From the NCBI RefSeq assembly GCF_021869535.1, contig NW_026262701.1, positions 43,713,278 through 43,777,277 of the forward strand: 64,000 bases of DNA. The letters run 5' to 3'. Below the pieces are notes generated by a model. That model was not told the DNA's origin, searched no databases, and saw nothing but the letters and a program-made list of their open reading frames with translations. Below are positions 24,601 to 37,500 of this stretch, in pieces; position 1 is the first letter of the stretch, and every line of letters starts with the position of its first letter. A program made the position numbers and the translations under genes. This DNA is from Mytilus californianus (taxonomy: Eukaryota > Mollusca > Bivalvia > Mytilida > Mytilidae).

Positions 24601-26751
24601 AAACCATAACATTTGCATAAATACGCTGCAGCATTAGGAGCTATATGACCGAAATGTTTAATGATTCACATCATGAAGACTGAAATTCACACCGTATCAA
24701 AGTTTTTACAACAATACCTTACATATTTATACATTTAGATTGTATGACATCAAAAAATCGTCATTAAAGATTTAACTATTTTGTTTTTCACATTCCCCAA
24801 ACATGAAAATGCTATTCAGCACTATATTTTGTTGGTGAAGACAGTTCTTCTTTTCTCGGGGAAAAGATGGGCGGCGGTAAAATGTAGTTTTGACAGACAT
24901 ACTTCAATAACACGAATTAATGTGCATATTCGTTAATAAAATATTTTTTTAAAGAATGTCCTTATTCATATGTGCTATAAGTTTTTGAAAATTGGCATAA
25001 ACCCACCCTGATTGCGATTTTTCGCCATCTTCACGAGGCATTTATTTTTTAATTGTATGGTGGTAATCAATATGTTACGATGTATATGGCTGTCATACTG
25101 TTTAATGTAAGTAAAGGTTAGAAACTATTGTTACAACTACTCTTCTTTGAAATAGATACAGGGACAATTGGTCCTACCTCTTTATTCGTCTCATTTTAAT
25201 CTCACTAAACACAACGTTAAAATTGTGTGATGGCTATTTTTTTATTTTTTTTATTTAATAGAACTTGATATCAGAATTGTCATGATGTTCATTAAACCAA
25301 AATGTATGACAATAGTACGGACGTTAGGTGACCCCATTGTTAATTATATTCTTGAAGATTTTCCGTTTCTTTGTTTACAATTTCTGAAACTAATATTTTA
25401 ATTATATTTTGAAACGATACTAGATTCTTAAGATATTTTGTTCATGAAATTCCTAATATAACTAGGTTATTCAATCAGCATACTTTTTTTCTTCAATAGA
25501 GTATAAACTATCATTATATTACGTGTACCTATAGTCGATAGAAATATACATCACCCAATGAATAACTGGTATCACAGCATGCAATGGAATCACGGTGTGA
25601 AGTCGGTGTTGACTAAAACAGTAATTGTATCAGCTCATCTCATTACATCAATAAACTTAAATATACGTGCACAAGCATAATTCGATTGGGATAACTCACA
25701 ATTTTTACATTTTAGCTATACCTTTCGTACAATGGAATTATTGTCTAATAAAATATGCAATGAGGTAGGCTATTAGAATGTCTTTGATAAGCTTAATACT
25801 TTAGCAGTAAAAGAATTACATAATAGAGATACCAATGTCTAATAAAGAACAGACGTTGAAAAGATATTAAAGATATTAACACTCTAATGCGCAATTCGGG
25901 GGGTTTCATGTCCTGTTTGCATGCTGGTTTTTTACATTACATTTCATTGGCAGTGATATGTATTTTAAGTTTTGGTGTTTATATAGTCAGATGATCACGC
26001 AAAAACTTGTTCATCTTTGCCCCTTCTCTTATTGATCAATGTGAATTTAGCACGACATTATATAGACAAGCTAAACTATTAAAGGCAAAATTATTCATTC
26101 ATCGGGTATAGGATTGGATCCTGAATGCCCATACTATAATTTTGTCCTTATTTAATATCTTCTCCTGTCCGGGACATGTTCCAAATTCTATATCTTATTC
26201 TAGCCAATAGAATCATTTCCATATCATAAGGCAACCAATGAGAACGTAATGATTTCAAGATGGTGTGAATATTGTATGACACTAAAAGCCTCGCACCATG
26301 ATGCAGAGCAACAACCAACAATGCTTAGCACATTTCTTAATGTGATTACTTAATGTTCGGCTATATATTATGATGTTTTTGCCGTGCCGATTCGAGTGTT
26401 CTAATTACAGGAAGCTTTAAGTGGGGCAACACTAAATGTAGATCTCGTGATTTTGGTCTAAAAGTTAATTTAGGTTACCAGACCTTTCCCGTTTTTTTCC
26501 TCATGCAAATATGCACTTGAAGGCTTTTGACTATTCACTTTCTTGTTAAAATTGCTCAATCTTTTTTGTTTGAGAATTAATGTTGTTACGACGTGTAAAA
26601 ACTATTTATAATCTAAGGATCCATTTCCCTCATGAAAAGTTGACCTAAGTTGGATTTGGCTCTTCTTTTCATGTCACTGTTGGTCATCTCTAGCTCCGCC
26701 TCAAGTATTCATATTTTTATATATAGTTGACTTTCGATTTTTGGGTTTACA

Positions 26752-26792
26752 AGTTCCTGATGAATGAATATTCAGAAACGCACTTCAAATGC
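26752..26792 (+). ncRNA. Hammerhead-like ribozyme relic, segment B second site
   Basis: CTGATGA at 26757-26763, palindromic stem II and GAAA at 26775-26778. Nearly identical to the motif in segment A at 19917-19957. Confidence 0.5.
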
Positions 26793-27384
26793 ACCAGCAA
26801 CTTTCATGCATATTCAGGTCGAATGAAAACTGAACATTAATACAATAGGTTAGTTCTGCGAAGTAGGCCGACCCAGGATGTACCACAAAACAATTGAACT
26901 GTGACTGCCAATGAAGGTAAGCTGAATATTCAGAAAAAACGCTTCGGACACACAGAATTTATAAAGTAATCTTTTCATTCATTGGATATGCATTGCAACA
27001 GGGCACATACGAACCCCTCTAACGTGTAGAGATTTTGCCACTTTTTCTATAGAAGACATCGGATTTTACTTCCACAATTCAACCGGACGTGGCTGCTTAT
27101 TTATACATCCTGCACAGCCAAACGGAAGCCTCACTCCGCAAATGATTTACTGCAGGAATGGGGGAAGTCCAGAGATTACCATATGTCTCTACCGCAGTCA
27201 ATGCTTGGGGTAATTTCCGTTGATAAAGTTAGAAATACATTAGAAACTGCGGTTATATTTCCCTCAAGCTAAGTTGACCCCTAAGATGTGTTTTGCCATT
27301 TTCCCACTTTTGATCATTAAGCTCCGCAAATATTTAAACATCTGTACATCCTTGACCTACAAGTTTTGGTTAAAAAGGTTTGTT

Positions 27385-27925
27385 TAAACCTGTTTATTTA
27401 CTTTTGACTTTAATTATTTATCCCTAGTATTTTTTTTAACTGTGTATTTGCATTCAGGTGTCACAGGTTAAATTTATTTGTTCATTGTGTGTTAATTTAC
27501 GTTTTTTGATTGAGTTAAGCCTTCCAATTGATATTTTATAGTGTGTTTTTCTATGTTGTGATGTTATACTATTGTTTCAGAAAAGGGAGAAGGTTTGGTA
27601 CCATTAAAACGTTTAATCCCGCTGTAAATGTTTACACATGTCCTAAGTCAGGAATCTGATTACAGTAGTTGTCGTCTGTTTATGTAGTTCATACGTGTTT
27701 CTCGTTTCTCATTTTTATATAGATTAGACCGTTGGCTTTTCCGTTTGAATGGTTTTACACTAGTAATTTTTTGGGGCCCTTTATAGCTTGCTGTTCGGTG
27801 TGAGCCAATGCTCCGTGTTAAAGGCCGTACCTAGACCTATAATGGTTTACTTTTATAAATTGTAACTCGGATGGAGAGTTGTCTCATTGGCACTCATACC
27901 ACATCTTCCTATATCCATTAAGACC
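27385..27925 (-). mobile_element. Dispersed-repeat insertion in segment B
   Basis: Segment C reads directly across this point (about 41455-41470). In B, 540 extra bases are present, the last 285 of which are the reverse complement of the dispersed repeat at 7040-7330. This shows the repeat family is, or was, mobile. Confidence 0.75.
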
Positions 27926-28312
27926 TGGATTTTATCACTCTTATTTTGGAGATCAAGTATTTTCGCCCTGATTCGGCATACATATAATGTTGTTACAAAG
28001 CTGAAAGTACTGCATTAGCTGTCAAATTTTCATGTTCACCGATTTGACTCAAATCCCCATATTTAAATTATAACATACTAAAACGTATATCCAAATTGCA
28101 AAAAGTCCATAAGAAACATTTAACAATGAATGGACTCGTTATCATGTATCAGCCTTTTTTGTGTATTTAAGACAAGACCGGATCTAATAAAAAAAAAAGA
28201 TAGACAGTCAAGCACGTGCAATCATATAATGACGATTTTTCTCGGTCTGTTTGATTTTAAAATGCGTAAATCGTCGCTTTAAAGGATTTTTTTTTTGTGT
28301 GCCGAATCAGTC

Positions 28313-28888
28313 ACAGAACTAAAGTTTTTGTCAACTTTTGTCGAAATAAAAAACAAAAGAAGAATTTTTATTTAGTATTCCGTTAGAATGGAGACAACTG
28401 TATAGTATTTTATGCTTTGCGGACGTAACCTTGATTTACTGTCCCAATTATTGTTTACCTACTCACCACACATCGCTAGGTCAATTTGTGAAATCTATGA
28501 ATTACGTTTACGAAGCTTAAAATACAAAACAGTTACCTCCTGAATAAGGGATAATTACTTATGACTATAACAGGGAACATGTTATAGAAATACCAAATGT
28601 GATTCTGAGGGATAGCAAAAAGTTTACCCAAACAAAAGAAAGTTTAATGTATAATTTCATAATAAAATATTTACATATACTCACATAAGTCTACTGTTTT
28701 AACAAGCTTAGCACATAATTCAACAATCATAACCAAATGCCATAAAACTAGTTTTTGTTTTTCTTGTGTGTGTGCTTGTGGTGGAAGGGCATAACATAAA
28801 AATGGTTTTTCTTTAATGCTTACATTGAAAATCTTAAAAGTACAGAAGTCATAAAGGGGCGCCTAAAAATAAAACTAATCCGTGTTCT
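28313..28888. other. Intron sequence, nothing recognised
   Basis: AT-rich, no supported feature. Confidence 0.45.
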
Positions 28889-29065
28889 TGGATTCCCAAT
28901 TCGAGATCTCGAATTTATATTCCGTGATCTTAGTTTCCTTACCGTGATCTCGGATCTTAATCAGTGATTCCAGATGAATAATCCGTGATCTCGGTTTTCT
29001 AATTCGTTATCTCGGATTCCAAATTCGTGGTCTCGGATTCCTAATCCGAGATCTCTATTTCTCCA
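28889..29065. repeat. Tandem GATCTCGGATTCC array
   Basis: Seven or so degenerate units of about 22-25 bases built on 'ccgtgatctcggattcc', each partly palindromic (CCGAGATCTCG). Short open frames here encode a G-I-R-D type peptide repeat and are not genes. Confidence 0.75.
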
Positions 29066-29450
29066 TCCGTTGACTTTGACCCCTATGATGCATGTACATT
29101 TGAAGTAAAAACTTCTGATGTTTGTCTTACGTATAACTTTTGTACCATAGAACTTAGAATGACCAAACTTAGTATGCTGATGCATCATTGGGAAGGGATA
29201 TATCAAATATAAAAGTCAGCTCACTTTGACCTGACTTTGGCCTTTGACCTTTGTGATAGTAACCCATTGTCTATTTTGTGTACGGGCATAACTTTTGTAC
29301 GGTAGCACAATATTGACAAGACTTTATATGTAGAAGAATTATGGGATCAGGATGTGTCAAAATCAGGTCACTTTGACCTTGACCCCTATGATAGTTATTT
29401 GTATTCGGGCATTACTGTTCTCTGAAAAACGAAGGTTAACAAAATAATCC
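29050..29450. repeat. Degenerate tandem units with TTTGACC motif
   Basis: Two to three diverged units share 'ctttgacccctatgat', 'cataacttttgtac' and 'gtcagctcactttgacc'. A related 'tttgaccttcgatcccaata' duplication is at 30097-30145. Confidence 0.55.
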
Positions 29451-30494
29451 TCATTGTTACTTTCAGATGAAGAAAAGCAATAGGCCACAGACCACAATTA
29501 AATTCTCTATTAGTTCTTTATAACGTTTTGTTTCATTTAAAAAAACGCACCGATTCTTTTTGTCAAATATTTTGTGTGTGTAAAGTACAGTACTAGTCCG
29601 AACATATATCAAACATTCAGAAATATCGCTCCCCAGCATCTTACAAATTTAGCCAATACACATCCATACCCCTATGGACAAGTCAAGAGATGTTCCGAAA
29701 ACTGTAAATATCACCTTTTTTCAGCTGGCCTAATCACTCTTTCCATATCAAAATCAGTTAAAATACATCATCCAAAAGTTTATTTCACCTCTCTTCTTTT
29801 ATTTCCATCCAAAAAAATCTAAGAAATGAGTGAGGAAGGGAAAGAAAAAAAATTAAGAAAAAATACACTCTAATTAAAAGGAACTTTATTCGTGGACAAC
29901 GGAAAGCGGGATCATTAATTGTGGTCTTTGGCCAATACAAGCGGTGTTCCTTTGCTTCTTGTGCTTTTTGCTGTGCAGGCACTGATTTGTGTCATGGATG
30001 GATACCCCATATCGTTTCTTTTCTATTATGTGTACTTAGTGTTCAGAAGCCTTTTAGGAAGGTGATTTGTCAGTGAGAGTACGTCATTTTGGCTTTGACC
30101 TTCGATCCCAATAGAGTTATTTGACCTTCGATCCCAATAGAGTTATTTGACCTTTAACATTGATATGTCTGAAATTCATCTCAAAATGTCATTGTCCCAA
30201 TACTGAATTTCGCAGCAGCATCTTAAATGCACGTACGGAGGGTATGAGTCCCGCTATTCGGACAGCATTAGTATTATCTGTGAAAATGTAATAACAGATT
30301 CTTAAGGATGTTCGCTACTCTGTTTCAAAATAACTAGCTTTTTTAAGGACTGTTATAAAATGATGGAAAAAAATGAACATGCCCTTGTTTTTGAGACATA
30401 ACCCAATGAAAAGTTGTCGGTAAACCATTCTCTCTAGATTTTTTTATTTTTCCTGCAATCAGCCAACTATTGTACAAATAACAGGTACACAAAT
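29451..30494. other. Intron sequence, small direct repeat only
   Basis: Apart from the 29-base tandem duplication near 30100-30150 I see nothing. Open frames at 29574-29982 are not protein-like. Confidence 0.45.
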
Positions 30495-30675
30495 AAAGTT
30501 TTGCTTTGTTTGTACATGTACAAATAAAGTCACCTGTTACCTGTTTCTATGTTGAGCAATCGGTAATATGGATATTTTTTTCTGGGTAACAGTTTTTTGG
30601 GTCCTCTTTGTGGTCCGCGTTTCAACTATGTCGATTTCTATGAAAAATAAGAGGCAATGATATGGATTTAAAACC
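30495..30675 (+). repeat. Extra copy of the left flank of segment B
   Basis: 'aataaagtcacctgttacc', 'tctatgttgagcaatcggta' and 'atatggatatttttttctg' match 20262-20395 closely. It shows that the 5' piece of B is itself a repeated unit. Confidence 0.75.
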
Positions 30676-31977
30676 TAACACTGAAGTACCGGGTGTAACA
30701 TGTGTAAATTGCAGGAAAAAATGTATTTGTACTCGCTACTAAACAGTAGAAAAGCTTGGCGAGCCTCACTTTTCGTCCTGTTTCTAAAGCTCGTACAAAT
30801 AAATTTTATATTTTACGACAATGTATATATAATGTATATATATTCAACATTGAAACTTTTTTCTTACAAAAGGTATGAAAAAATAACAATGATTTCATAA
30901 GATTTCTAATAAGTCTTTTGAAACTATATGTAATCAAATAATGGAAAAAGTATGGATTAGTGGGGAAAATATTTATTGTCAATGCATGGATAAAATCAGA
31001 GGATTCTGAATATCTGTCAAAAAGTCAAAAAATCGAAAAGAAGAACAGGGAACGGTGAAATATAATTTAATTTAAAAAAGAATACATTCTTACCTGTCCC
31101 AACTTGAAGGACAACACCATAATGTCTATGTATAGGTTTCACATTAAACAGTGATTATTCTCTGCCCGATCTTCATTTCACACCAGACTGTTCATGTGAG
31201 TTTAATGAAAATAGAAACTCACAGAATTGTTTTCTTTTTCTTTTATAATTTATTTTCAAAAACAACGAAAAGTGGTTGGAACATATGTTAAAATGAAGGT
31301 GATGGGAGCAAGCCAAATACAAATAGCAACTATTACTTCATTGTTACAATGTATGGTCTGTCAAGTATTCGGTGTCCTCTTAAGATCACTAAACATTGTA
31401 AATGATCACCATAGTTATAAAACTGATAAACCATCATGGAATATGTATGAAGATATCTAAAAAACTAGATAAAATGTGTATAAGAAATTAATAAGGAGTA
31501 GTAAAATATTGTAGCAGAGTATGCGAACATCTGCCTCCATTGTTGTGTATGTATACAAATAACTTCGAGCTAAAAAGTTATCCAAAGGGAAATAACTCGT
31601 GCAAATTCAAGCCTACATTTTGTAATTAGGGGTACATTCAGTAGAAATCTCCCATCAACTTCAATGTAAACATTTATCTTCAATTAAATGTATACCTATT
31701 ATACCTTTAGAATTAGAAGCTTTCATATATCATTCATTAAAGTACAAATGTAGCTCCAACTTTTGCAGCCATCAAATCATAGAGTCAATTGGTATTACAA
31801 ATACATGCTATTTTAAATCTGTGCATTTGTGATAGAGTTTTCAGTACTAGTATTTGATTTGTAAGGCACCATATTGACTCAAAAGGGTATGGACGATTTT
31901 TATATCAATATCCTTCGTAAACGCGTTCTATGTCCATACAAAAGTACTGAATTAACAAAACATGAATTATGGCGACA
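30676..31977. other. Intron sequence, mostly unrecognised
   Basis: 30700-30830 ('gtactcgct', 'agcttggcgagcctc', 'cgtacaaataaat') resembles 44930-45030 inside the foldback element of segment D. The open frame at 31227-31460 has no recognisable motif. Confidence 0.4.
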
Positions 31978-34345
31978 GCTATGGAACGCCACAGCTGTCT
32001 TATGTGGAACTCTGATATTACGTTTATGTAGTTCTGTTATTACTTGATGATAGTTTGTCTTGACATAATATGATTTTCACATTACGTAATGATGTTTTGA
32101 TATAACTCAATATGGAAAAGTCATTATTTAATGATATTCCGATATTACATGATATGGTTTCGTATTGACTTGATATAGTTTTGCCATTTCTCGATGTTGT
32201 TTCACCATTGTTTAATGTGGTTGTGTCATTAGGCAATGTGGTTTTAACATTACTTGATGTGTATGTGACTTGACGTAATGTAGTTGTTTGATTACATGAT
32301 GTGGTTTTGTTATTTCGTAATGATGATTTGCCAATTCTTTATATGGCTTTAACATTACGTAATGATGTTTCAAAATTTGACGATTTTACACTAAATGATG
32401 TGTTTTTTCAGTATTTGTTGTGGTCATGTCATTCTTTGATGTGGTTATCCCATTACTACTACGAGGTAAAACCACGTGACCATTTTGCAAAAAATATGTT
32501 CTATTTTTAGACCGATTTCCATATGTCGTTTGTGTAATGCGCTTTGGATGAGTACCGCTATCCATTAAGTTAAAGTTCAAATTAAAGTTCAAGTTGTTGT
32601 TATTTGGTATGAAAAAAAGGAACGACAGACAAAAATAAGAAAAAAAGTACTAAAAAATTAACAGTAATTCGGACATATTCCAAACCATTTGGTCCTGCCG
32701 TTTTTTCCTTAGTTACATTAACCGGTACACTTAACGGAGGAAAACATGTTTTTCTGTAGTTGTTTTTATCTTGATCTCAAAGAATAACTCCTATACAAGT
32801 TTTATAACAATTCATGGAGGTTTACAAATTTTGGACTTCAACTTTAAATTTGAGTCACCTTTTGGCGTAGAGTTCGAGGTCAACCCTTATTTGGGTCTCA
32901 TTTAGATTAAGATTAAGAGTTGAAATTCGAGTTATATCAAATATGAGTTCTATTTTTTTTTTTATCGTGGATCAAGGGCTTTTGCTCGACCTTCCAAAAA
33001 GAGGGTTCAGTGGTAGGTATGCGTACAAAAGATAAACAATTTTACAGCATACAAAACACAGCATAGAAATTGAAATAAAGTTAGATGTGGTGTGATTGCC
33101 AATGAGAAAATTATCCACTATAGTTTAAATGCAGTGGATGCAAGCAATCATAGGCAACCGTACAGCCTTCAACACACCGTATAGTCGGCTACAAAAGACC
33201 ACCACGTGAAAATGTGAAACAATTCAAACGAGAAAACTAATGGTCTAGTTTATAGCTAAACAATCTACGAATAAACAGCTGCCCATGAGCGCATAATACG
33301 CCCGTCGTCTTGTGTGTGAATTTTTATGCAATAATTATCAATAGTTTCTGACATACGGCGCGACATACAAACCCCCCCCCCCCCCCCCCTTTACTCAATA
33401 ACTCAAAAAAAAAAATTTGAATCATCACCAAAAAGTATACAGATCTTAAGATTAATATAACTAAGAAGTGTGTAAAGTTTTAAGCAATAATCATAATTTG
33501 TTTTTGAGATACCGTGCGACATGTGAAAAAAATACACACACCTGTTTAAGTTACTAAGTCCCGTAACTCAAAAAGTTCTAATCATATTTTCACCAAAAAG
33601 TATACAGATCGTTTGACCATCATTAGAAACAACTATGTTAAGTTTCATGAAATTTGGATACGGCGTTCTCAAGTTACGGTGCGACATGTTTACGCCGGAC
33701 AGACAGACGGACAGACGGACAGACGAAATTGTATACAATAATACGTCCCGTCAAAATTTTGACGTGCGTATAAAAACAATTATGACACACATGAAACAAC
33801 GAAAACCATTGAACTATAGGTTGCTGACTTGGGGCAGGCATTTAAAGAAAGTGCACGCGGCGGAGTTTAACATGTATGTAAGCGCTAATCCCTATCCTAA
33901 CCTAGTGTATCATAGCACAGCATAAGAAAAAAATGTTAAAACAGTTTTGATTGGCTCAACTAAATAGATCAGTATGACTGGGTAACATAAATCCATCAGC
34001 GTGATCTCGGGTGCTTTGGAAGGGTAAGCGGATTCTGCTTTACTTGTGGCACCTGTCGTGTTATTCTTGAAAGTACAAGCCCAGTGATTTGGTTTTTTTT
34101 TTGGTAGTTTACATTCGAAGAATAGATGACGGTATTGTGGTTACGACAACTGGAACCTATTCGTCGTCACCTGTGAAACAGATATTTCAAAAAGTATTTT
34201 TTTTAATAATACGTGGTATATCAGAAACTGCAATTAATAAAAAAATATTTAATATTCATATGTTCAAATGAACATACACGCTAAAATAAAACCTGGAGAA
34301 TCGTTATTTTATAGAATTGATGCTTTGTTGCTTAGCACCCCCGGT
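31978..34345. mobile_element. Long-inverted-repeat element, copy 2 (rearranged)
   Basis: Starts with the same TATGGAACGCCACAGCTGTC terminus, then an arm of 21-base units (32030-32510) and inner arm sequence to about 32830. From 32845 the order jumps to the reverse complement of copy 1's right inner region and then its middle (33060-34340). The interior is thus inverted relative to the arm, compared with copy 1. No second arm is seen. It carries its own insertion at 33280-33776. No transposase is recognisable. Confidence 0.75.
33280..33776. mobile_element. GACGG-tailed dimeric insertion in copy 2
   Basis: It splits the dispersed repeat between 33270 and 33777; copy 1 has the uninterrupted site at about 22945-22975. 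Inside are two related units of about 180 bases (33340-33520 and 33525-33700), sharing 'caccaaaaagtatacagatc' and 'gtgcgacatgt', then GACAGACGGACAGACGG at 33700-33725. The ends resemble inverted repeats ('ataatacgcccgtc' and 'gacgtgcgtata'). An 18-base poly-C run lies at 33372-33389. Confidence 0.7.
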
Positions 34346-34502
34346 TAATACTTCGCTGATTTCTCTTCTCGATTCAAAAGGAGGCAACGTGTCAATCAAT
34401 TCATCATACAACTAAAAATATTTAGAATTTCCAATAACAAGCTGTGTGATTGTCAATCTAACATTATGCTCAGAATATGCTGTCAAAATAGAATTAAAAT
34501 TC

Positions 34503-34545
34503 TGTACGACAGAGGCGCGTTTCGTCTACAACAGACACAGTTCTG
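34503..34545 (-). ncRNA. Core-deleted hammerhead-like motif
   Basis: Minus strand retains stem II with loop (GTCTGTTGTAGAC), GAAACGCGC and the following 'TCTGTCGTAC', matching the motif at 58966-59009. The ATGA of the CTGATGA core is missing, so it is a dead copy. The flank 'aagtgctgactactgggctg' (34597-34616) also belongs to the same retroelement family. Confidence 0.55.
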
Positions 34546-34559
34546 TAAACAATTAATTT

Positions 34560-37500
34560 ATAATTATTAAATCAATGATAATTCATGTCAATACAGAAGT
34601 GCTGACTACTGGGCTGATGATAACCTCCGGGAGTTGGCAACATTAAAAAAAAATTATGCTTGATGTATGTGTATCCAATATATGCATTGTTTCTCTTTCT
34701 TATTTTCGAATATATGACGATGTTTATTTGCACATTTTTTTACACAAAGGTATACACAATCTACTCATTATAAAAGTTCTGCTTTATGATGCACGGGTTG
34801 AATTCTCTCAATCAGACGGAGAAATCTTTTGTGAATAGTTTTTGATCCTAGATCATTCATTTAGTTTAAAAAGCTTCTTTTTTAAACAGTCAGTGGCACT
34901 GAGGAAAGGAGATTCTTGTAAAATTTAATTAAATAATGTATTTCGGATGTAGTTATTGTTTATTTTCTTCGTAGGTTTAAATTTTAATAAATGATGCCAA
35001 TAATGAGTTGAATAGAATTAAATATTTAGTAATATTGACAATACATTTAGTGCTAGTTCAAGTGTTTTTTTCTAAATTAGTCTGTTTATTTCCAGTAACA
35101 AATTTATGCTTCGTACATTTAGTTAACTACTAGTAACAGACAGTGATTGTGCAGTGTTATAACCGAGTGGATTATATTCTAAATGATTATTTTGCATGTT
35201 TTGGATGTAGTCTAATGGAAAAATTAAGTGTATTCTCCAGTGTGTTTTTAATGGTTATACAATGTGCAATTCGAAAAATCCATAAATATCACATCTCTAA
35301 ATACAAAAGTCTACCAGGAACTTGCTCTGAACTATTGGTATTTTTGTTTGATGAGATCATGGTTCCTTATTGTGTAGTGAAGATGACAAAACTTTTGATC
35401 TTATACCCCAGCAACCAACCCTACAGACCTAATGTCATCATGGTCATAGTGCACAAACAGTTCCAATGTAAAGATAGTCTGTTGCATTAGATAGAATGGT
35501 TAGAGAGGAGTTTTAGATCTCATAATTATTAGGGACTCTCCCGTTCCATCACCGCCATACAGACCCCAGTGAAAAACTGAAACCGTGGTGCACAACTACA
35601 CAAACAATACAGTGTATATTAAGTTTGTTGTAGAAGTTTCACTTGCATAGAGTGGTTAGATCCTACAAATGTTACAGACGACGGACGTATGGACAGACGG
35701 ACAGAAGGACAGACGGACGGACGGACATGTTGAATATTATATATGGCCGCTCTGCTGGTAAAAAGATGGCCAATATATGTTACACAATTAACAAACAAAA
35801 AAAACAATCTCAAGTTCAATTTAAAACTTCCTTGTAAACTTTTGTGGGTAAAAATGTTGACGTTTTTCATTTTGGTGGTGGCAATAAATTTAGCGGTTGT
35901 TGCACTTTATGTGAGATATCATTTTGATGATGACAATACAGTTTGAAGGTTGCTGCACTCTAGTGAGAAATCATTTTGATGAAATGTGTAATATTAAGAA
36001 AAACATATTATAAAAATGTGTAAAACAGTTCACCTCACAAATTACAATACTGAACCTAAACTTGTAAACTTGAAACTTATTAAATTATTTATTAAAAGTT
36101 ATATTTAATAAGTTACAATCTTTTTTTTTTTCATTTAAAATTCTTATTGACGCGGCCAGATGCAAAATTACTTAAAAAATCAATGTAGTTCATTAAAAGT
36201 TTTTTTTGAGATAAATATTTGATTGTTTATTAAGTTATCATCCCCTTTTATTTCATTTACACAATATTCCTTTTGACAAGGTCGGGTGCATTAGAAATTT
36301 ATGATGAAACATAAACTGAATTTATAGAAGTAGGTAAGTTCATAAAAATGGCATTATAATTTATTGGATACATCCAACATGGCGACCAAGGAAATCAAAA
36401 TAAGAAGACAAAAGAGACATACTATGAAAATAAAATACACTCTTTTTATAAAAGGTGTAGTACATATAGAATGTATATCAAATATATCTAAAAAAAACAA
36501 ATTGGAAATGTAGTGTAATATTATTAATAGAGAAGAATATTGTACTTGAAGAATAAAATAATTATTTAACATAGTTTTCAATGAAGACACATTGATTTGA
36601 CTTATTCGATTATATTTCACTATTTCTTTTTATTAATTTTCCTCTGGCAATATATAAAATTTACTTAATTTACTATTTTCTCTAAATTCAGAAATAAAAT
36701 TAAAGATAACAAATGTAATTTACTTTTAAAATATTCACGTTTTGATTTTGTGATTTTATTGCTAATAAGATTGTTGTTTTATGACACGTGCCCATTGCAT
36801 AATTAATCATTAAACGTTAGTGCAATTAAATTATGGTATGGACACTCTGCATTTAACATGCTTGTGATTGTCTTGGGTATTCCAAGGCTGCAATACTATA
36901 ACAAAATCATAAAAAAACTAACACAATTAAATATTTGCATCTATATACAATAAATGTACATCCTTACTGCATCTTTTGTAAAAGTTTATTAAAATATTTT
37001 TTTTCACTAAATTATTGCTTAAAATCTTTCGTAAAAGAAAAAAAAAATGTATGAATTTCTTCATTATTTAGACTTGAATAGTTTTTTTTCTGTTAAATAA
37101 AATACATTTCACGTAGAGTCAGTGAGATAAAAGGTCAGTTCATTTGCTAAATTTGTAAATAAACCAACTGACCGACTTCCTCAAAACTACTTAGAAGGCA
37201 AGGTAATCTTCTTCCGTGAAATGTATCCCGTCATGAGCTCGTATTCCTTTCGATAAATATTAGTTGATGACTTGAAATGTGTACAAAATGATTTTCAAGA
37301 GCAACGCTTTTCATCATTTTGTTCACTATCTCTCGGCGAACTATTTGCTCATTGGGAGTGCAATGCCAATGAATAGACCGCTTCATAACAGACATGAATA
37401 CCACTGATACTCCCCTCGAAAGACAAGCATAAATGAAAGTTTGTTGTCTGTTCTGAAGGCAGCTTTATCAAAAGAATATTTGTCACAATCTAGCAATGTA

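Larger units (their letters stand above)
20258..28312 (+). repeat. Segment B of the four-copy repeat, interrupted
   Basis: B consists of 20258-20399 plus 24137-28312, split by the 3.7-kb element at 20400-24136. It matches A from 17115 onward and C from 38950 to 41858. It ends at 'gtgtgccgaatcagtcac', the same end point as C (about 41858) and D (about 46011), whereas the left ends differ between copies. A 540-base insertion at 27385-27925 is absent from C. The 20258-20395 part is repeated at 30500-30670. Confidence 0.8.

Noticed and set aside
28889-29065. CRISPR-like array
   Set aside because: Units are degenerate, spacers are not distinct, the repeat is partly palindromic and continuous, and the genome is eukaryotic.
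33372-33389. Poly-C run as a functional element
   Set aside because: An 18-base homopolymer inside a mobile repeat is better explained by slippage; its length may also be a sequencing artefact.
35143-35490. 115-residue open frame
   Set aside because: It starts at GTG, has no recognisable motif, no splice signals and no neighbours of the same gene. Such lengths are expected by chance in 64 kb.
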